A stretch of 64,000 bases of DNA from JACCTU01 sp963798985 (lineage in GTDB: Bacteria; Actinomycetota; Thermoleophilia; Gaiellales; Gaiellaceae): assembly GCA_963798985.1 (NCBI GenBank), contig CAWCVL010000007.1, positions 972,247 through 1,036,246 on the forward strand. The letters run 5' to 3'. The translations under genes were made by a program, and so were the position numbers. The notes below the pieces were generated by a model. It did no database searches, was not told the origin of the DNA, and worked only from the letters and a program-made list of their open reading frames with translations. Within the stretch, counting starts at the first letter, position 1, and every line of letters starts with the position of its first letter. This document shows, one piece after another, positions 39,299-49,264 of the stretch.

Positions 39299-39354
39299 CG
39301 ACGCGCTAGCCACATCCCCGTCTCGCTTCAAGCCGCCCCGAGAGGGGCGTTTTT
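39246..39354 (+). promoter_or_regulatory. Transcription attenuator of the trp operon
   Basis: All four classical segments can be placed. Segment 1 CCCCGC (39246-39251) pairs with segment 2 GCGGGG (39277-39282), looping out the Trp codons. Segment 2 extended, CGGGGCGG (39278-39285), pairs perfectly with segment 3 CCGCCCCG (39333-39340), the antiterminator. Segment 3 as CGCCCC (39334-39339) pairs with segment 4 GGGGCG (39344-39349) across a GAGA loop, followed by TTTTT (39350-39354), an intrinsic terminator. Ribosome stalling at Trp codons would free segment 2 and allow read-through into trpE. Confidence 0.88.
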
Positions 39355-39361
39355 CGTACCC

Positions 39362-40595
39362 GTGATCGCACAAACCGTCATCGCAACCGATCTCCTCACC
39401 CCACTCGGGGCGTACCTCCGCTTGCGTGGGACCGGCCGGGCGTCGTTCCTGCTCGAGTCCGTCGAGCACGGACGCCTGGGGCGCTACTCGCTCGTCGGCG
39501 CCGGCTCGCGGATCGTCGACCTCGACGAGGCGGAGGCGACGGGCGAGCCCGTCGTCGGCTACGTCGCCTACGACCATGTCGCGAAGCTCGAGCCCTCCGT
39601 CGCTGCTTCCCGACGCCGGGCCTGACCTCCCGGAGACCCGCTTCGTCGTCGCCGACGTCCTCGTCCGCTTCGACCACGTCTCGGGCCTGGCCGAGGTGCT
39701 CTGCGGCGACCCCGCCGAGGTCGAGTCGCTCCTGGACGGACCGCTCGGAGAGATCCCCGGCGAGCAACGGGGCGGTGTCGGGCGCGCTCCGCCGGACTCC
39801 GTCCCGCCACGAGTACGAGCGCATCGTCGGCGTCGCGAAGGAGCACATCCGCGCAGGCGACGCGTTCCAGATCGTGCTCTCCCAGCGCGCCGAGCGGCCG
39901 ACGTCCGCCGGCGCGATCCAGCTCTACCGCTCGCTCCGCCGTGTCAACCCGTCGCCGTACCTCTTCCTCCTGGAGCTCGGCGACGACCTCGCGCTGGTCG
40001 GCTCCTCGCCCGAGACTCTCGTCAAGGCCGAGGGCCGACGCGCGAGCGTCAACCCGATCGCCGGAACAACTCTTCGTGGAGTCGGCGACGCAGAGCGGCT
40101 GCTCGGCTCGGAGAAGGACCGAGCGGAGCACGTGATGCTCGTCGATCTCGGCCGCAACGACCTGTCGCGCGTCTGCGTGCCGGGCACCGTGCACGTCGAG
40201 CGGATGATGGAGGCGGAGCAGTTCTCGCACGTGACGCACCTCGTCTCCGAGGTCGTCGGCGAGCTCCGCGAGGGTGTCTCGCACTTCGACCTCTTGCGCG
40301 CATGCTTTCCCGCCGGGACGGTCTCCGGCGCGCCGAAGGTGCGCGCGATGCAGATCATCTCCGAGCTCGAGGGCTATCGCCGCGGCCCGTACGCCGGCGC
40401 GGTCGGCTACGCGATCCCGGGCGAGGCGTTCGACACGTGCATCGCGATTCGCACGCTCGTGCTCCACAAGGGAGTCGCGTACCTCCAGGCCGGCGCCGGC
40501 ATCGTCGCCGACTCGGACCCGCAGGCCGAGCAGCAGGAGTGCCTCGACAAGCTCGCCGCGCTCGAGACGGCGATCCGCCTCGCGGAGGCGCGCTC

Positions 40596-40599
<4 letters not shown>
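39362..40599 (+). CDS. trpE: Anthranilate synthase component I (two frameshifts)
   Basis: Converts chorismate to anthranilate with ammonia from TrpG. The start is GTG 39362, eight bases after the attenuator T-run. The N-terminal Trp-feedback site is recognisable as FLLESVEHGRLGRYSLVG. The chorismate domain has RAGDAFQIVLSQR, PSPYLFLLELG, GRNDLSRVC, FPAGTVSGAPKVRAM, RGPYAGAVGY and GAGIVADSDP. The frame changes near 39597 and 39775, each equal to one extra base; repaired, it is about 411 residues, short for TrpE. The end overlaps trpG (GTGA). Confidence 0.95.
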
Positions 40600-41155
<556 letters not shown>

Positions 41156-41159
<4 letters not shown>

Positions 41160-42183
41160 TCACCGGGGCACTCGCCGAGCTGATCGAGGGCCGCTCGCTC
41201 GACCGCGCGCGCTCGCGCTCGGTCATGGACCACATCATGCGCGGCGACGCGACGCCGGCGCAGATCGGCAGGCTTCCTGATCGCACTTCGCCTGAAGGGA
41301 GAGACCGCGGACGAGATCGCCGGGTTCGCGGAGGCGATGCGGGCCCACGTCGTCCCGGTGCGACCTCAACGCGCCGACCTCGTCGACACGGCGGGCACCG
41401 GCGGCGACGGCGCGCACACGCTCAACATCTCGACCGCGGCCGCGCTCGTCGCCGCAGCGGCGGGAGCCGCGGTCGCGAAGCACGGAAACCGCGCGGTCTC
41501 GTCCTCGTCGGGCTCGGCGGACGTGCTCGAGGCGCTCGGCTTCGAGCTCGAGCTGTCGCCGGAGCGGATCGCGAGCTCGATCGACGAGCTGGGCTTCGGG
41601 TTCATGTTCGCGCCGACGCATCACCCTGCGATGCGCCACGCCGCACCTGTTCGCCGCGAGCTCGCGACGCGCACCGTGTTCAACGTGCTCGGCCCGCTGA
41701 CGAACCCGGCCGGCGCGCGTGCCCAGGTCGTCGGCGTCTACGCGCCCGAGCTCGTGCGCACGATCGCCGAGGTGCTCGCGCGCCTCGGCGCGCGCCGTGC
41801 GTTCGTCGTGCACGGCGCGGCCGGGATCGACGAGCTCTCCCCTGCCGGGCCGAATCTCGTCGGCGAGGTTGTGGACGGCGATGTTCGCGAGCGCGATGAT
41901 CGACCCGCTCGAGCTCGGGGTCCCGCGCTGCGACCCCGCGGAGCTGGTCGGCGGCGGGCCTGCGGAGAACGCGGCCCGGATCCGGGCGATCTTCGAGGGC
42001 GCCGAGAACGCCGGCGCGAAGAGCGCGATCCTGCTGAACGCCGCAGGCGCGATCGCCGCCGGTGGCCACGCAGCCGACCTGCGCGACGGGCTCGGCTACG
42101 CGCGGGAGGCGCTCGAGTCCGGCGCGGCCGCGGCGAGACTCGAGCAGCTCGTCGCGTTCTCGCGCGAGGTGGTGGCGGCGTGA
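41156..42183 (+). CDS. trpD: Anthranilate phosphoribosyltransferase (two frameshifts)
   Basis: Attaches phosphoribosyl to anthranilate, the second committed step. The start ATG 41156 overlaps trpG. Typical motifs are DTAGTGGDGAHTLNISTAAALVAAAAG, KHGNRAVSSSSGSADVLEALG, FMFAPTHHPAMRH and RTVFNVLGPLTNP, each read in its expected order. The frame changes near 41272 and again near 41899, both equal to one extra base; the repaired length is about 341 residues. The stop overlaps the trpCF start. Confidence 0.95.
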
Positions 42184-43335
42184 GGTTTCGCGACGCCCTC
42201 GCGTCGCCCGGGCTCGGCGCGATCGCCGAGATCAAGCGACGCTCTCCGTCCGCGGGCGAGCTACGCGGCGACGCCGACCCGGCGCTCCTCGCGACCCAGT
42301 TCGCACAGTCGGGAGCAGCCGCGCTCTCGGTCCTCGTCGACGCCCGGTTCGGCGGCTCGCTCGACGACCTCCGGGCCGCACGCGGCGCGACGGACGCTCC
42401 CGATCCTCGGCAAGGGCTTCTTCACTGAGGCGCGCGACCTCGCTGAGCTGAAGGCGGCAGGCGCGGACGCCGCGCTGATCTTGCTGCGCGACGTCGACGA
42501 CGAGCGTGCGCGGGCACTGCTCGCCGCAGCACGAACGCTCGGGCTCGATGCCCTCGTCGAGGCTCACGACGCGGAGGAGCTCGACCGCGCGATCGCGCTC
42601 GAGGCCGAGATCGTCGGCGTGAACGCCCGTGACCTCGGCAGCTTCGAGATCGACCGGCGCGCGCAGCTCGAGCTCGTCGCGCGCGTCCCGCACGACCGGG
42701 TCGTCGTCGCAGAGAGCGGCGTCCACACGCGCGCGCAGGGAGCGGCCGCCGAGCTCGCGGGCGCGGACGCGGTCCTCGTCGGCACTGCGCTGATGCGGGC
42801 ACGCGACCCCGGCAAGAAGCTCGTCGAGCTGATCTCCCGCCCGCTCGTGAAGGTCTGCGGGCTGACCCGCGACGAGGACGTCGCGGTCGCCGTCGACGCG
42901 GGTGCGGACCTCGTCGGCTTCATCCTCGCCCGCGAGACGCCGCGACGGGCGCCGCGCGTGCTCGACGTGCCCGACACCGTTCTCTCCGTCGCCGTCTTCG
43001 TCGAGGACGTCGACGAGACGCCCGCCGACCTCGTGCAGCTGTACGCACGAGAGAACGGACATCGCGCGCGTCACGCCGTGCTCTATCGCGGCACCGAGCG
43101 CGTCGCGTCGGTGGTCGACCTGCCGTGGCTGCGCGAGGATCCACTCCACTGGAGCCGTGCGTCTTCGCTCGACGGTCGCGTGATGCTCGCCGGTGGCCTT
43201 TCCCCCGAGAACGTGCGCGACGCGATCGACGCTGTTCGCCCTTGGGCCGTCGACGCGAGCTCCTCGCTCGAGACGAGCCCAGGCATCAAGGACGAGGCGA
43301 GGGTCCGCGCGTTCGTCGAGGCTGCTCGATGCTGA
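42180..43335 (+). CDS. trpCF: Fused indole-3-glycerol-phosphate synthase / phosphoribosylanthranilate isomerase (one frameshift)
   Basis: Bifunctional enzyme for steps three and four of tryptophan synthesis. The TrpC half has AIAEIKRRSPSAGEL, PILGKGFF, ALVEAHDAEEL, IVGVNARDLGSF and VAESGVHTRAQ. It runs without a stop into a TrpF half starting at LVKVCGLTRDEDV (about 42847), which carries the catalytic Cys and later VDASSSLETSPGIKD with the catalytic Asp. The TrpF half is only about 165 residues, short for the family, and lacks an obvious GG(T/S)G-FDW motif. One extra base near 42400 breaks TrpC. The start GTG 42180 overlaps trpD. Confidence 0.93.
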
Positions 43336-44430
43336 CGTACGGCGAGTACGGCGGGCGCTACGTTCCCGAGACGCTCATCCCGGCCCTGGACGAGCTCGAG
43401 GCCGGCTGGCGCGCCGCGCTCGCGGACGACGGCTTTCACGCGGAGCTGCACCACCTGCTCACGACGTATGCGGGACGCCCGACGCCGCTGACGCTCGCCG
43501 ACCGGTTCGCCCCGGGCAAGCGTCTCTACCTCAAGCGCGAGGACCTGCTCCACACCGGGGCGCACAAGCTGAACAACGCGCTCGGCCAGGCGGTGCTCGC
43601 GCGGCGCCTCGGCAAGCAGCGCATCGTCGCGGAGACGGGCGCGGGCCAGCACGGCGTCGCAACCGCGACCGTCTGCGCGCGCTTCGGCTTCGACTGCGTC
43701 GTCTACATGGGCGCCGAGGACATGCGCAGACAGCGGCCCGAACGTCGAGCGCATGCACCTCCTCGGCGCGGAGGTGCGTCCGGTCGAGTTCGGGACGAAG
43801 ACGCTGAAAGAGGCGACGAGCGAGGCGATCCGCGACTGGATCACGAACGTCGAGACGACCCACTATCTGATCGGGTCGTGCGTCGGGCCCCACCCCTACC
43901 CGGAGCTGGTCGCGGAGTTGCAGTCGGTGATCGGCAGCGAGTCGCGCGAGCAGGTGCTCGCTGCGGAAGATCGCCTTCCCGACGCGGTGATCGCCTGCGT
44001 CGGCGGCGGGTCGAACGCGATCGGGATCTTTTCGGGCTTCGTCGACGACGACGTTCGGCTGGTCGGCGTCGAGGCCGCAGGCGCGGCGTCGCTCGGCACG
44101 GGCCGCCCTGCAGTCCTGCACGGAGCGCGCTCGTCGGTGCTCGCGGACGAGGACGGACAGGTGCTCGACGCGCACTCGATCTCCGCGGGCCTCGACTACC
44201 CGGGCGTCGGCCCGGAGCACGCGCACCTGCGCGACACCGGCCGCGCGGAGTACGTCGGCGCGACGGACGCCGAGGCGCTGGCCGCCTTCCACCGGCTCGC
44301 GCGCACCGAGGGGATCCTCCCCGCGCTCGAACCTGCACACGCGCTCGCTCGAGCCGCCGAGCTGGACGCGGAGCTCATTGTCGTCTGCTTGTCGGGCCGC
44401 GGCGACAAAGATCTCTCGCAACTCGCATGA
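43329..44430 (+). CDS. trpB: Tryptophan synthase beta chain (one frameshift)
   Basis: PLP enzyme that condenses indole with serine. The start ATG 43329 overlaps trpCF by seven bases. It has YGGRYVPETLIPAL, the PLP lysine in LLHTGAHKLNNALGQ, AETGAGQHGVATATV, GSCVGPHPYPELV, the phosphate loop CVGGGSNAIG and ISAGLDYPGVGPEH. Near 43732 one extra C (run CCC) breaks the frame between DMRRQ and PNVERM. The repaired length is 366 residues. Confidence 0.96.
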
Positions 44431-45143
44431 AACGCCTCGCGATCTACCTGATGTGCGGGCGGGAGACGCCGGAGCTCGCCGAGGCGGCAGTCGAAGGCGG
44501 CGCCGATCTGATCGAGCTCGGGTTCCCGTTCTCCGACCCGCTCGCCGACGGGCCTGTCGTGCGTGCGGCGGCGGAGCGCGCACTGGCCGAGGGAATGCGA
44601 ACGCGCGAGTGCCTCGACTGCCTCGCTCGCACCCGCGCCCTCCTCGACGTCCCGCTCGTTCCGATGACCTATGCCTCACTGCTCGAGGCATACGGCTGGG
44701 AGCGCTTCGAGGCGGACGCGCGATCGGCCGGGGCGGACTCGCTGATCGTCGCCGACCTCCCGGCCGACTCGCACGAGGAAGTTTGCCGCGTGCAGCTCGT
44801 CGCCCCGACGTCGACCGACGAGCGAATCCGGCTCGCCGCGCAGCGAACGGACGGCTGGCTCTACCTCGTGACCGTCACCGGCACGACCGGCGCCCGGGAC
44901 GAGCTCTCACCCGCGCTTGCCGGGCTGGTCGACCGCGTGCGAGCGCTCACCGACGTCCCGCTCCATGCTGGCTTCGGCATCTCGACGCCCGAGCAGGCGC
45001 GCGCCGCAGCCGAGCTCGCCGACGGCATCGTCGTCGGCTCGGCGGCGCTGCTGGCAGCCGAGCGCGGCCCGGAAGCCCTCCGCGGCTACGTCGAATCGCT
45101 GCGATCAGCCCTGGATGCCGGCCTCCCGAGCGCTCTCCGGTAG
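44427..45143 (+). CDS. trpA: Tryptophan synthase alpha chain
   Basis: Cleaves indole-3-glycerol phosphate to indole, channelled to TrpB. In this 238-residue TIM barrel the catalytic Glu lies in ADLIELGFPFSDPLADGP and the catalytic Asp follows in the same stretch. VTVTGTTGARDEL and HAGFGISTPEQA are the phosphate-binding loops. The frame is intact. The start ATG 44427 overlaps the trpB stop. It is the last gene of the trp operon; a thioredoxin-like gene follows after 23 bases. Confidence 0.95.
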   Translation: MKRLAIYLMCGRETPELAEAAVEGGADLIELGFPFSDPLADGPVVRAAAERALAEGMRTRECLDCLARTRALLDVPLVPMTYASLLEAYGWERFEADARSAGADSLIVADLPADSHEEVCRVQLVAPTSTDERIRLAAQRTDGWLYLVTVTGTTGARDELSPALAGLVDRVRALTDVPLHAGFGISTPEQARAAAELADGIVVGSAALLAAERGPEALRGYVESLRSALDAGLPSALR

Positions 45144-45166
45144 GCACCCCGTGGCACTCTTCGAGG

Positions 45167-45715
45167 GTGGATGTGGACACGACCACCTTCGAGAGCGACG
45201 TGATCGGACGCTCGCAAGAGCGTCCGATCGTCGTCGACTTCTGGGCCGACTGGTGCGGCCCCTGCCACCAGCTCGCGCCGGTGCTCGAGCGGGCGGCCGA
45301 GGAGCACGACGTCGAGCTGGTGAAGGTCGACATCGACGCGAACCCCGAGCTCGCGCAGCGCTACGGCGTCAACGGCATCCCCGCCGTCAAGGCGTTCAAG
45401 AACGGCCACGTCGTGGCGGAGTTCGTCGGCGCCAGGCCGCCCACGGCCGTCGAGCAGTTCTTCGACGAGCTGACCGCGCCGAGTGAGGTCGCCGGCCTGT
45501 TGGAGCAGCTCGGTCTGACCGACGTCGCGGAGGCGGTCGAGCAGGGCGACCACGAGCGAGCGTTGGCTCGCCTGCTCGAGGAAGCGGAAGCGGCGCCGGA
45601 CCCGGCGCGCCGAGAGCTGCTCCGAAAGTCGATGGTCGCGCTCTTCGCCGAGCTCGGGCAGGAGAATCCCCTCGTGGTGGAGTACCGGCGTCGGCTGGCG
45701 AGAGCGTTGTACTGA
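45167..45715 (+). CDS. Thioredoxin-TPR protein (YbbN/CnoX-like)
   Basis: A thioredoxin domain with the active site FWADWCGPCHQLAPVLE (CGPC intact) is followed by about 75 residues of helical repeats (LLEQLGLTDVAEAVEQGDHERALARLLEEAE). This is the layout of YbbN/CnoX, a chaperone-like holdase linked to GroEL. YbbN of some bacteria lacks the CxxC, but this one keeps it and so could also be redox active. The start is GTG 45167 or GTG 45173. One base separates it from algH, so they are coupled. Confidence 0.88.
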   Translation: MDVDTTTFESDVIGRSQERPIVVDFWADWCGPCHQLAPVLERAAEEHDVELVKVDIDANPELAQRYGVNGIPAVKAFKNGHVVAEFVGARPPTAVEQFFDELTAPSEVAGLLEQLGLTDVAEAVEQGDHERALARLLEEAEAAPDPARRELLRKSMVALFAELGQENPLVVEYRRRLARALY

Positions 45716-45716
45716 C

Positions 45717-46265
45717 ATGGGCTCGCTGAAAGGGCAGCTGCTCGTCGCCGGGGCCGCGCTCTTCGACCCGCACTTCCGGCGCTCGGTCGTCCTCGTCACC
45801 GAACACGACGAGGAGGGCGCGCTCGGGCTGGTGCTGAACCGGCCGGCGGAGACGAAGGTCACCGAAGCCGTGCCCGGGCTCGCGCCGCTCGTCCCCGACG
45901 ATGCGCCCGTGTTCGTGGGCGGACCGGTCGACCAGCACTCGGTGCTCGTCGTCGCGGAGTTCGAGGATCCGGACGAGTCGGCGGCGACGATCTTCGAGAA
46001 CGTCGGCTTCGTCCGTGGTGACACCGAGATCGAGGTCGCCGCCGAGGTGACGGGCCGCGCTCGCGTCTTTGCCGGCTATGCGGGATGGGGTGCCGGGCAG
46101 CTCGACGCGGAGCTCGAGGCCGACGGCTGGATCGTCGTCCCCGCGGAGCGCGAGGACGTCTTCGGCGACGAGGACGAGGAGCTGTGGAGCTCCGTCCTCC
46201 GGCGCCAGGGCCGCTCCGACTTTGCGCTGCTCGCGACGATGCCGATCGATCCTTCAGTGAACTGA
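45717..46265 (+). CDS. YqgE/AlgH family protein
   Basis: Conserved protein of 182 residues of the UPF0301/AlgH family, whose biochemical role is not settled. Family motifs are GQLLVAGAALFDPHFRRSVV, EGALGLVLNRP, VFVGGPVDQ and FAGYAGWGAGQLDAEL. The frame is intact. It follows the thioredoxin-TPR gene at one base and is itself followed at four bases by a methyltransferase gene, so the three probably form one transcript after the trp operon. Confidence 0.92.
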   Translation: MGSLKGQLLVAGAALFDPHFRRSVVLVTEHDEEGALGLVLNRPAETKVTEAVPGLAPLVPDDAPVFVGGPVDQHSVLVVAEFEDPDESAATIFENVGFVRGDTEIEVAAEVTGRARVFAGYAGWGAGQLDAELEADGWIVVPAEREDVFGDEDEELWSSVLRRQGRSDFALLATMPIDPSVN

Positions 46266-46269
46266 CGGC

Positions 46270-46853
46270 TTGGAGCTCGTCGAGGACACGATCGAGGCGG
46301 GGCCGCTTCGCCTGAGCATCCTCAGGCCTCCGGACCCGGACGCGATGATCGACGAGGCACGCTTCGACGACGACGAGTTCATGCCGTACTGGGCGGAGCT
46401 CTGGGCCAGCGGCGTCGCGCTCGCCGCAGTCGTCGCCGAGCGCGACGTTCGGGGCCTGCGCGTGCTCGAGCTCGGCTGCGGCCTCGGCCTGCCGAGCATC
46501 GCCGCCGCGCTCGGTGGCGCGGACGTCCTCGCCACCGACTGGGCGCCGGAGGCGCTCGACGTCACCCGCGGAACGCCGAGCGAAACGGCGCACGGGTCGA
46601 GACGCTGCTCGCGGACTGGTCGAAGCCCGCGCGCGCTGCTCGAACGCGCGCCGTTCGACCTCGTGCTCTGCGCCGACGTGCTCTACGAGCCGCGGAACGT
46701 CGACGCGTTGCTCGAGCTCCTCCCACAGCTGACGGACGAGGTGCTGCTCGGAGAACCGGGCCGCGCCACCGCGGGGCCGTTCTTCGAGGGCGCCGAGCGG
46801 ACTGGGCGATCGGCCGCGAGGGCGAGGTCAGCGTGCTCCGCGCGCGCGCCTAG
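46270..46853 (+). CDS. Class I SAM-dependent methyltransferase (three frameshifts)
   Basis: Probable methyltransferase of the lysine/nicotinamide methyltransferase-like group (MTF16 type). It has MPYWAELWASGVALA, the SAM loop VLELGCGLGLPSIAAALGG, VLATDWAPEAL and DLVLCADVLYEPRNVDALL. The frame changes near 46570, 46640 and 46798; repaired, the middle reads RNAERNGARVETLLADW and the end RDWAIGREGEVSVLRARA with the TAG at 46851. The start is the TTG at 46270. The substrate is unknown. Its end meets the convergent small membrane protein gene. Confidence 0.8.
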
Positions 46854-47074
46854 CCCTCGACGAGCCAGGTCACGAGCTCAACGAAGCCGTACATCGCGGC
46901 TGCGATCACGGTGACGGCGAGGAAGATCCCGCCGACGATGATCAGGATCGACGCTGCCGTCGAGCCTTCGAGCGCGGTCCGCTCCAGACGCTCGACCTCC
47001 TGCACGGGATGCGCGGCGAGACGCTTGAGCTCGTCGACCGCCTCGTGCTTGAGCTCGAAGTCGGCGTTCGACAT
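46850..47074 (-). CDS. Small single-pass membrane protein
   Basis: Protein of 74 residues: a charged helical half (FELKHEAVDELKRLAAHPVQEVERLER) and one membrane helix (ASILIIVGGIFLAVTVIAAAMYGFVELV). I do not recognise the family. The start ATG 47074 and codon use fit the genome, so it is likely real. It is convergent with the methyltransferase gene and lies 39 bases downstream of the VOC gene on the same strand. Confidence 0.65.
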   Translation of the reverse strand: MSNADFELKHEAVDELKRLAAHPVQEVERLERTALEGSTAASILIIVGGIFLAVTVIAAAMYGFVELVTWLVEG

Positions 47075-47112
47075 GGACTGAGTGTGCGCCTCGCAGCGCC
47101 CAACGGCAACCG

Positions 47113-47460
47113 CTAGTTCTTGACGAGCCCCACGAGATGCCCCTCGGGATCGGTGAACATGGCGAAGGTGACCACGTTCGGGATCTCCATGGGCGGCGTC
47201 ACCGTCTTGCCGCCGAGGCTCTCCGCCTTGTCGAGGGTCGCCTGCAGGTCGTCGACGCCGACGTAGAACGTGAGGTGCCCGTCGCTCCCCTCCTCCGCCG
47301 CGCTGATCCCGCCGCCGATGCCCGACTCCGCGGCGTCGACCATGCCGTAGTTCATCGGGTTGTCCGCGTTCACGGTCCAGCCGAACAGTTGGCCGTAGAA
47401 CTGCATGAGCTTCGGGCCGTCCTTGCCGACGACCTCGAAGTGGACGACTTTGTCCGCCAT
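47113..47460 (-). CDS. VOC (glyoxalase/bleomycin resistance-like) family protein
   Basis: Protein of 115 residues with one pair of beta-alpha-beta-beta-beta units: VVHFEVVGKDGPKLMQFYGQLFGW, then HLTFYVGVDDLQATLDKAESLGG and FAMFTDPEGHLVGLV. His and Glu metal ligands at the expected strand ends (HFEV, DPEGH) are plausible. The substrate is unknown. GGAAGGAG lies seven bases before ATG 47460. The 173 bases upstream, to nucS, hold nothing I recognise. Confidence 0.85.
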   Translation of the reverse strand: MADKVVHFEVVGKDGPKLMQFYGQLFGWTVNADNPMNYGMVDAAESGIGGGISAAEEGSDGHLTFYVGVDDLQATLDKAESLGGKTVTPPMEIPNVVTFAMFTDPEGHLVGLVKN

Positions 47461-47633
47461 TTCGACTCCTTCCGAAGGGTTCCGTCGTTCGTTAGACGAA
47501 CGAGAAGATCGAAAATCGACCCTACAGGGGCTCGGCGAAACAGCGCTGTCAGGGCCGCGTGCGCGATGCGCGATCGCGTCCGTACTGGATACGCTCCCGC
47601 GTCCCGCACCAACGCGCCCGAGGCATGCCCACC

Positions 47634-48305
47634 CTACGCGAAGAGCGTCAGATCGGGTTCCCGCCGGCCGCGGAGCAGGTCGAGGTCGACCTCGCAGGTG
47701 AGAATCCCCCGCGCGTCCGCGAGCGTCGCCGCCTGCGGTCGCACCTTCTGCGCGACGAGGATGCCGCGGCAGCCCGCCATCGCCGGGTCGAGCCGGATCC
47801 GCTCGAGGTAGCGGGACAACTGCTCGACCGCGTCCATCGTCGCGATCCGCTTGATCTCGACCGCGACCCACTGGTCGTCGCAGTCGCGGCACATCAGGTC
47901 GACCGGGCCGATGTCGGTGGGCCACTCCCGCCGGACGAGCCGCAGCTCGTCCTCGATCGCGTGCGGCTGCGCCGCGAGCTCGAGCTGCAGGTCACGCTCG
48001 ACACCGTCCTTCTCGAGCCCGGCCGCCTCGCCCATGTCGTGCTGCTGGTCGCTCAGGATCTCGACGAGGCGGATCTCCAACCGGTCCTCGGTGCGACCCT
48101 GCCGTTTCCGCACGACGATCAGGTCGCCGGACTCCTCGACCACGGTCGGCGGTGTCATCCAGTTGAGCGGCTTATACCCCCCGGCATCGGCGTGGACCAG
48201 TACCGCTCCGTCTTCCTTGACCATGAGCAGCCGCGTCGACTCGGGCAGGTAGGCCGAGAGCCGGCCGGTGTAGGTGACCTCGCAGCGGGCGACGATCAGG
48301 CGCAC
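47634..48305 (-). CDS. nucS: Mismatch-specific endonuclease NucS/EndoMS
   Basis: Single-protein mismatch repair nuclease typical of actinobacteria and archaea that lack MutS/MutL. It cuts both strands at G:T, G:G and T:T mismatches. The 223-residue protein has the N-terminal DNA-binding half (RCEVTYTGRLSAYLPESTRLLMVKEDG) and the C-terminal nuclease half. The nuclease core is GPVDLMCRD with metal Asp and VAVEIKRIATMDAVEQLSRYLE, the E-x-K motif. The start is GTG 48305. A near-palindrome TCCGATTCGGA sits 19-32 bases upstream. Confidence 0.94.
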   Translation of the reverse strand: MRLIVARCEVTYTGRLSAYLPESTRLLMVKEDGAVLVHADAGGYKPLNWMTPPTVVEESGDLIVVRKRQGRTEDRLEIRLVEILSDQQHDMGEAAGLEKDGVERDLQLELAAQPHAIEDELRLVRREWPTDIGPVDLMCRDCDDQWVAVEIKRIATMDAVEQLSRYLERIRLDPAMAGCRGILVAQKVRPQAATLADARGILTCEVDLDLLRGRREPDLTLFA

Positions 48306-48323
48306 GGGGCAAGACCGTACCGT

Positions 48324-48337
48324 CCGATTCGGACAGG
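48324..48337. promoter_or_regulatory. Shared 14-base element, copy 1 (upstream of nucS)
   Basis: CCGATTCGGACAGG here is identical to 50238-50251. The core TCCGA-T-TCGGA is an inverted repeat. Read on the nucS strand the order is TCGGAC, then TACGGT, then the GTG. The second copy reads TCGGAC, then TACGAT, then the ATG of ltrA. This fits an operator overlapping a -10 region in front of both genes. Alternatively the pair are direct repeats that bound the hydrolase-TIR pair. Confidence 0.5.
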
Positions 48338-48352
48338 TCGTGAAAGCTCGGG

Positions 48353-49210
48353 CTAGGTCGGCTTGGCCGGGACGAACCGCTTGACGAAGTCGAGCGCCGT
48401 CTGCGCGACCTCCTGCCAGCCGTGGTCGATGGTCAGCGAGTGGCCGCGGTTCGGCATCTGCTTGATCTCGGTGACTCCCGGGTTGCGCTTCTGTCGCTTG
48501 AAGGCGGCGTTGGCGATCGCCCAGGGAACCGTGTGGTCCTTCTCCCCGTCGAGGATCAGCAGCGGGCCCCGATCGGGGTTCTTCGTGTCGACCTTCGACT
48601 CGGTCCTGGGGTTGAGGTTGGCGTTGCCCATCTGGGCCAGGGCGATCCCCGACCCGGCCACGTGGTAGGTGTCGTACAGGCGCTTCGCCTCGTCCTCATC
48701 GAGGGCGTTCGTCCAGCCGTACTTGAACTGGTCGAAGGTGAGCGTGATGGCGCGGCCTCGATACCGGGGGTTCACCAGGAAGGGTCCCGCCACCTTGAGC
48801 ACGGAGACGGGCAGCGGCAGGACGCCGCGAAACACGCCCGGGTCGATGGCAACCGTGGCCGCCGAGAGCCCACGGCCGGCGAGCATCTGAGCCAACAAGC
48901 CGCCGGTCGAGTGCCCCATGACGGCCGGCTTCTGCTCGAGCTTGCCGATCACCTCGGCCGTGTGGTCGGCGATCTGCTTCAGCGTCTTCCTGGCGAGGAC
49001 GTCCGGGTTCGCTCGCGCCTCCTCAACCGTTTCCGGATCGTCCGGCCAGTCCGGCGTCAGCGGCGCATACCCGGCCTGCTTGAAGAAGTCCGCCCAGTTG
49101 GCCCAGCTGCTCGGCAGCAGCCAGAGGCCGTGGATGAAGACGACCGGAGTGGTGCCGGAGGCGTTTGCCGCCTCGATCTCCCTGCTCTCCCGCTCCGAAA
49201 TGGATGCCAT
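48353..49210 (-). CDS. Alpha/beta hydrolase
   Basis: Esterase or lipase-like hydrolase of 285 residues. The oxyanion region is PVVFIHGLWLLPSSW, the nucleophile elbow is VMGHSTGGLLAQ (Ser), the acid is likely in LILDGEKDHTVPW (Asp) and the His is in MPNRGHSLTID. No signal peptide is seen. AAAGGAG lies seven bases before ATG 49210. It lies 54 bases downstream of the TIR-domain gene on the same strand and may be co-transcribed with it; a functional link is only inferred. Confidence 0.88.
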   Translation of the reverse strand: MASISERESREIEAANASGTTPVVFIHGLWLLPSSWANWADFFKQAGYAPLTPDWPDDPETVEEARANPDVLARKTLKQIADHTAEVIGKLEQKPAVMGHSTGGLLAQMLAGRGLSAATVAIDPGVFRGVLPLPVSVLKVAGPFLVNPRYRGRAITLTFDQFKYGWTNALDEDEAKRLYDTYHVAGSGIALAQMGNANLNPRTESKVDTKNPDRGPLLILDGEKDHTVPWAIANAAFKRQKRNPGVTEIKQMPNRGHSLTIDHGWQEVAQTALDFVKRFVPAKPT

Positions 49211-49264
49211 CGCGAACTCCTTTCGGTCGGAGTGGAACGTCAGCCGACACTAACGAAGTGCGGC

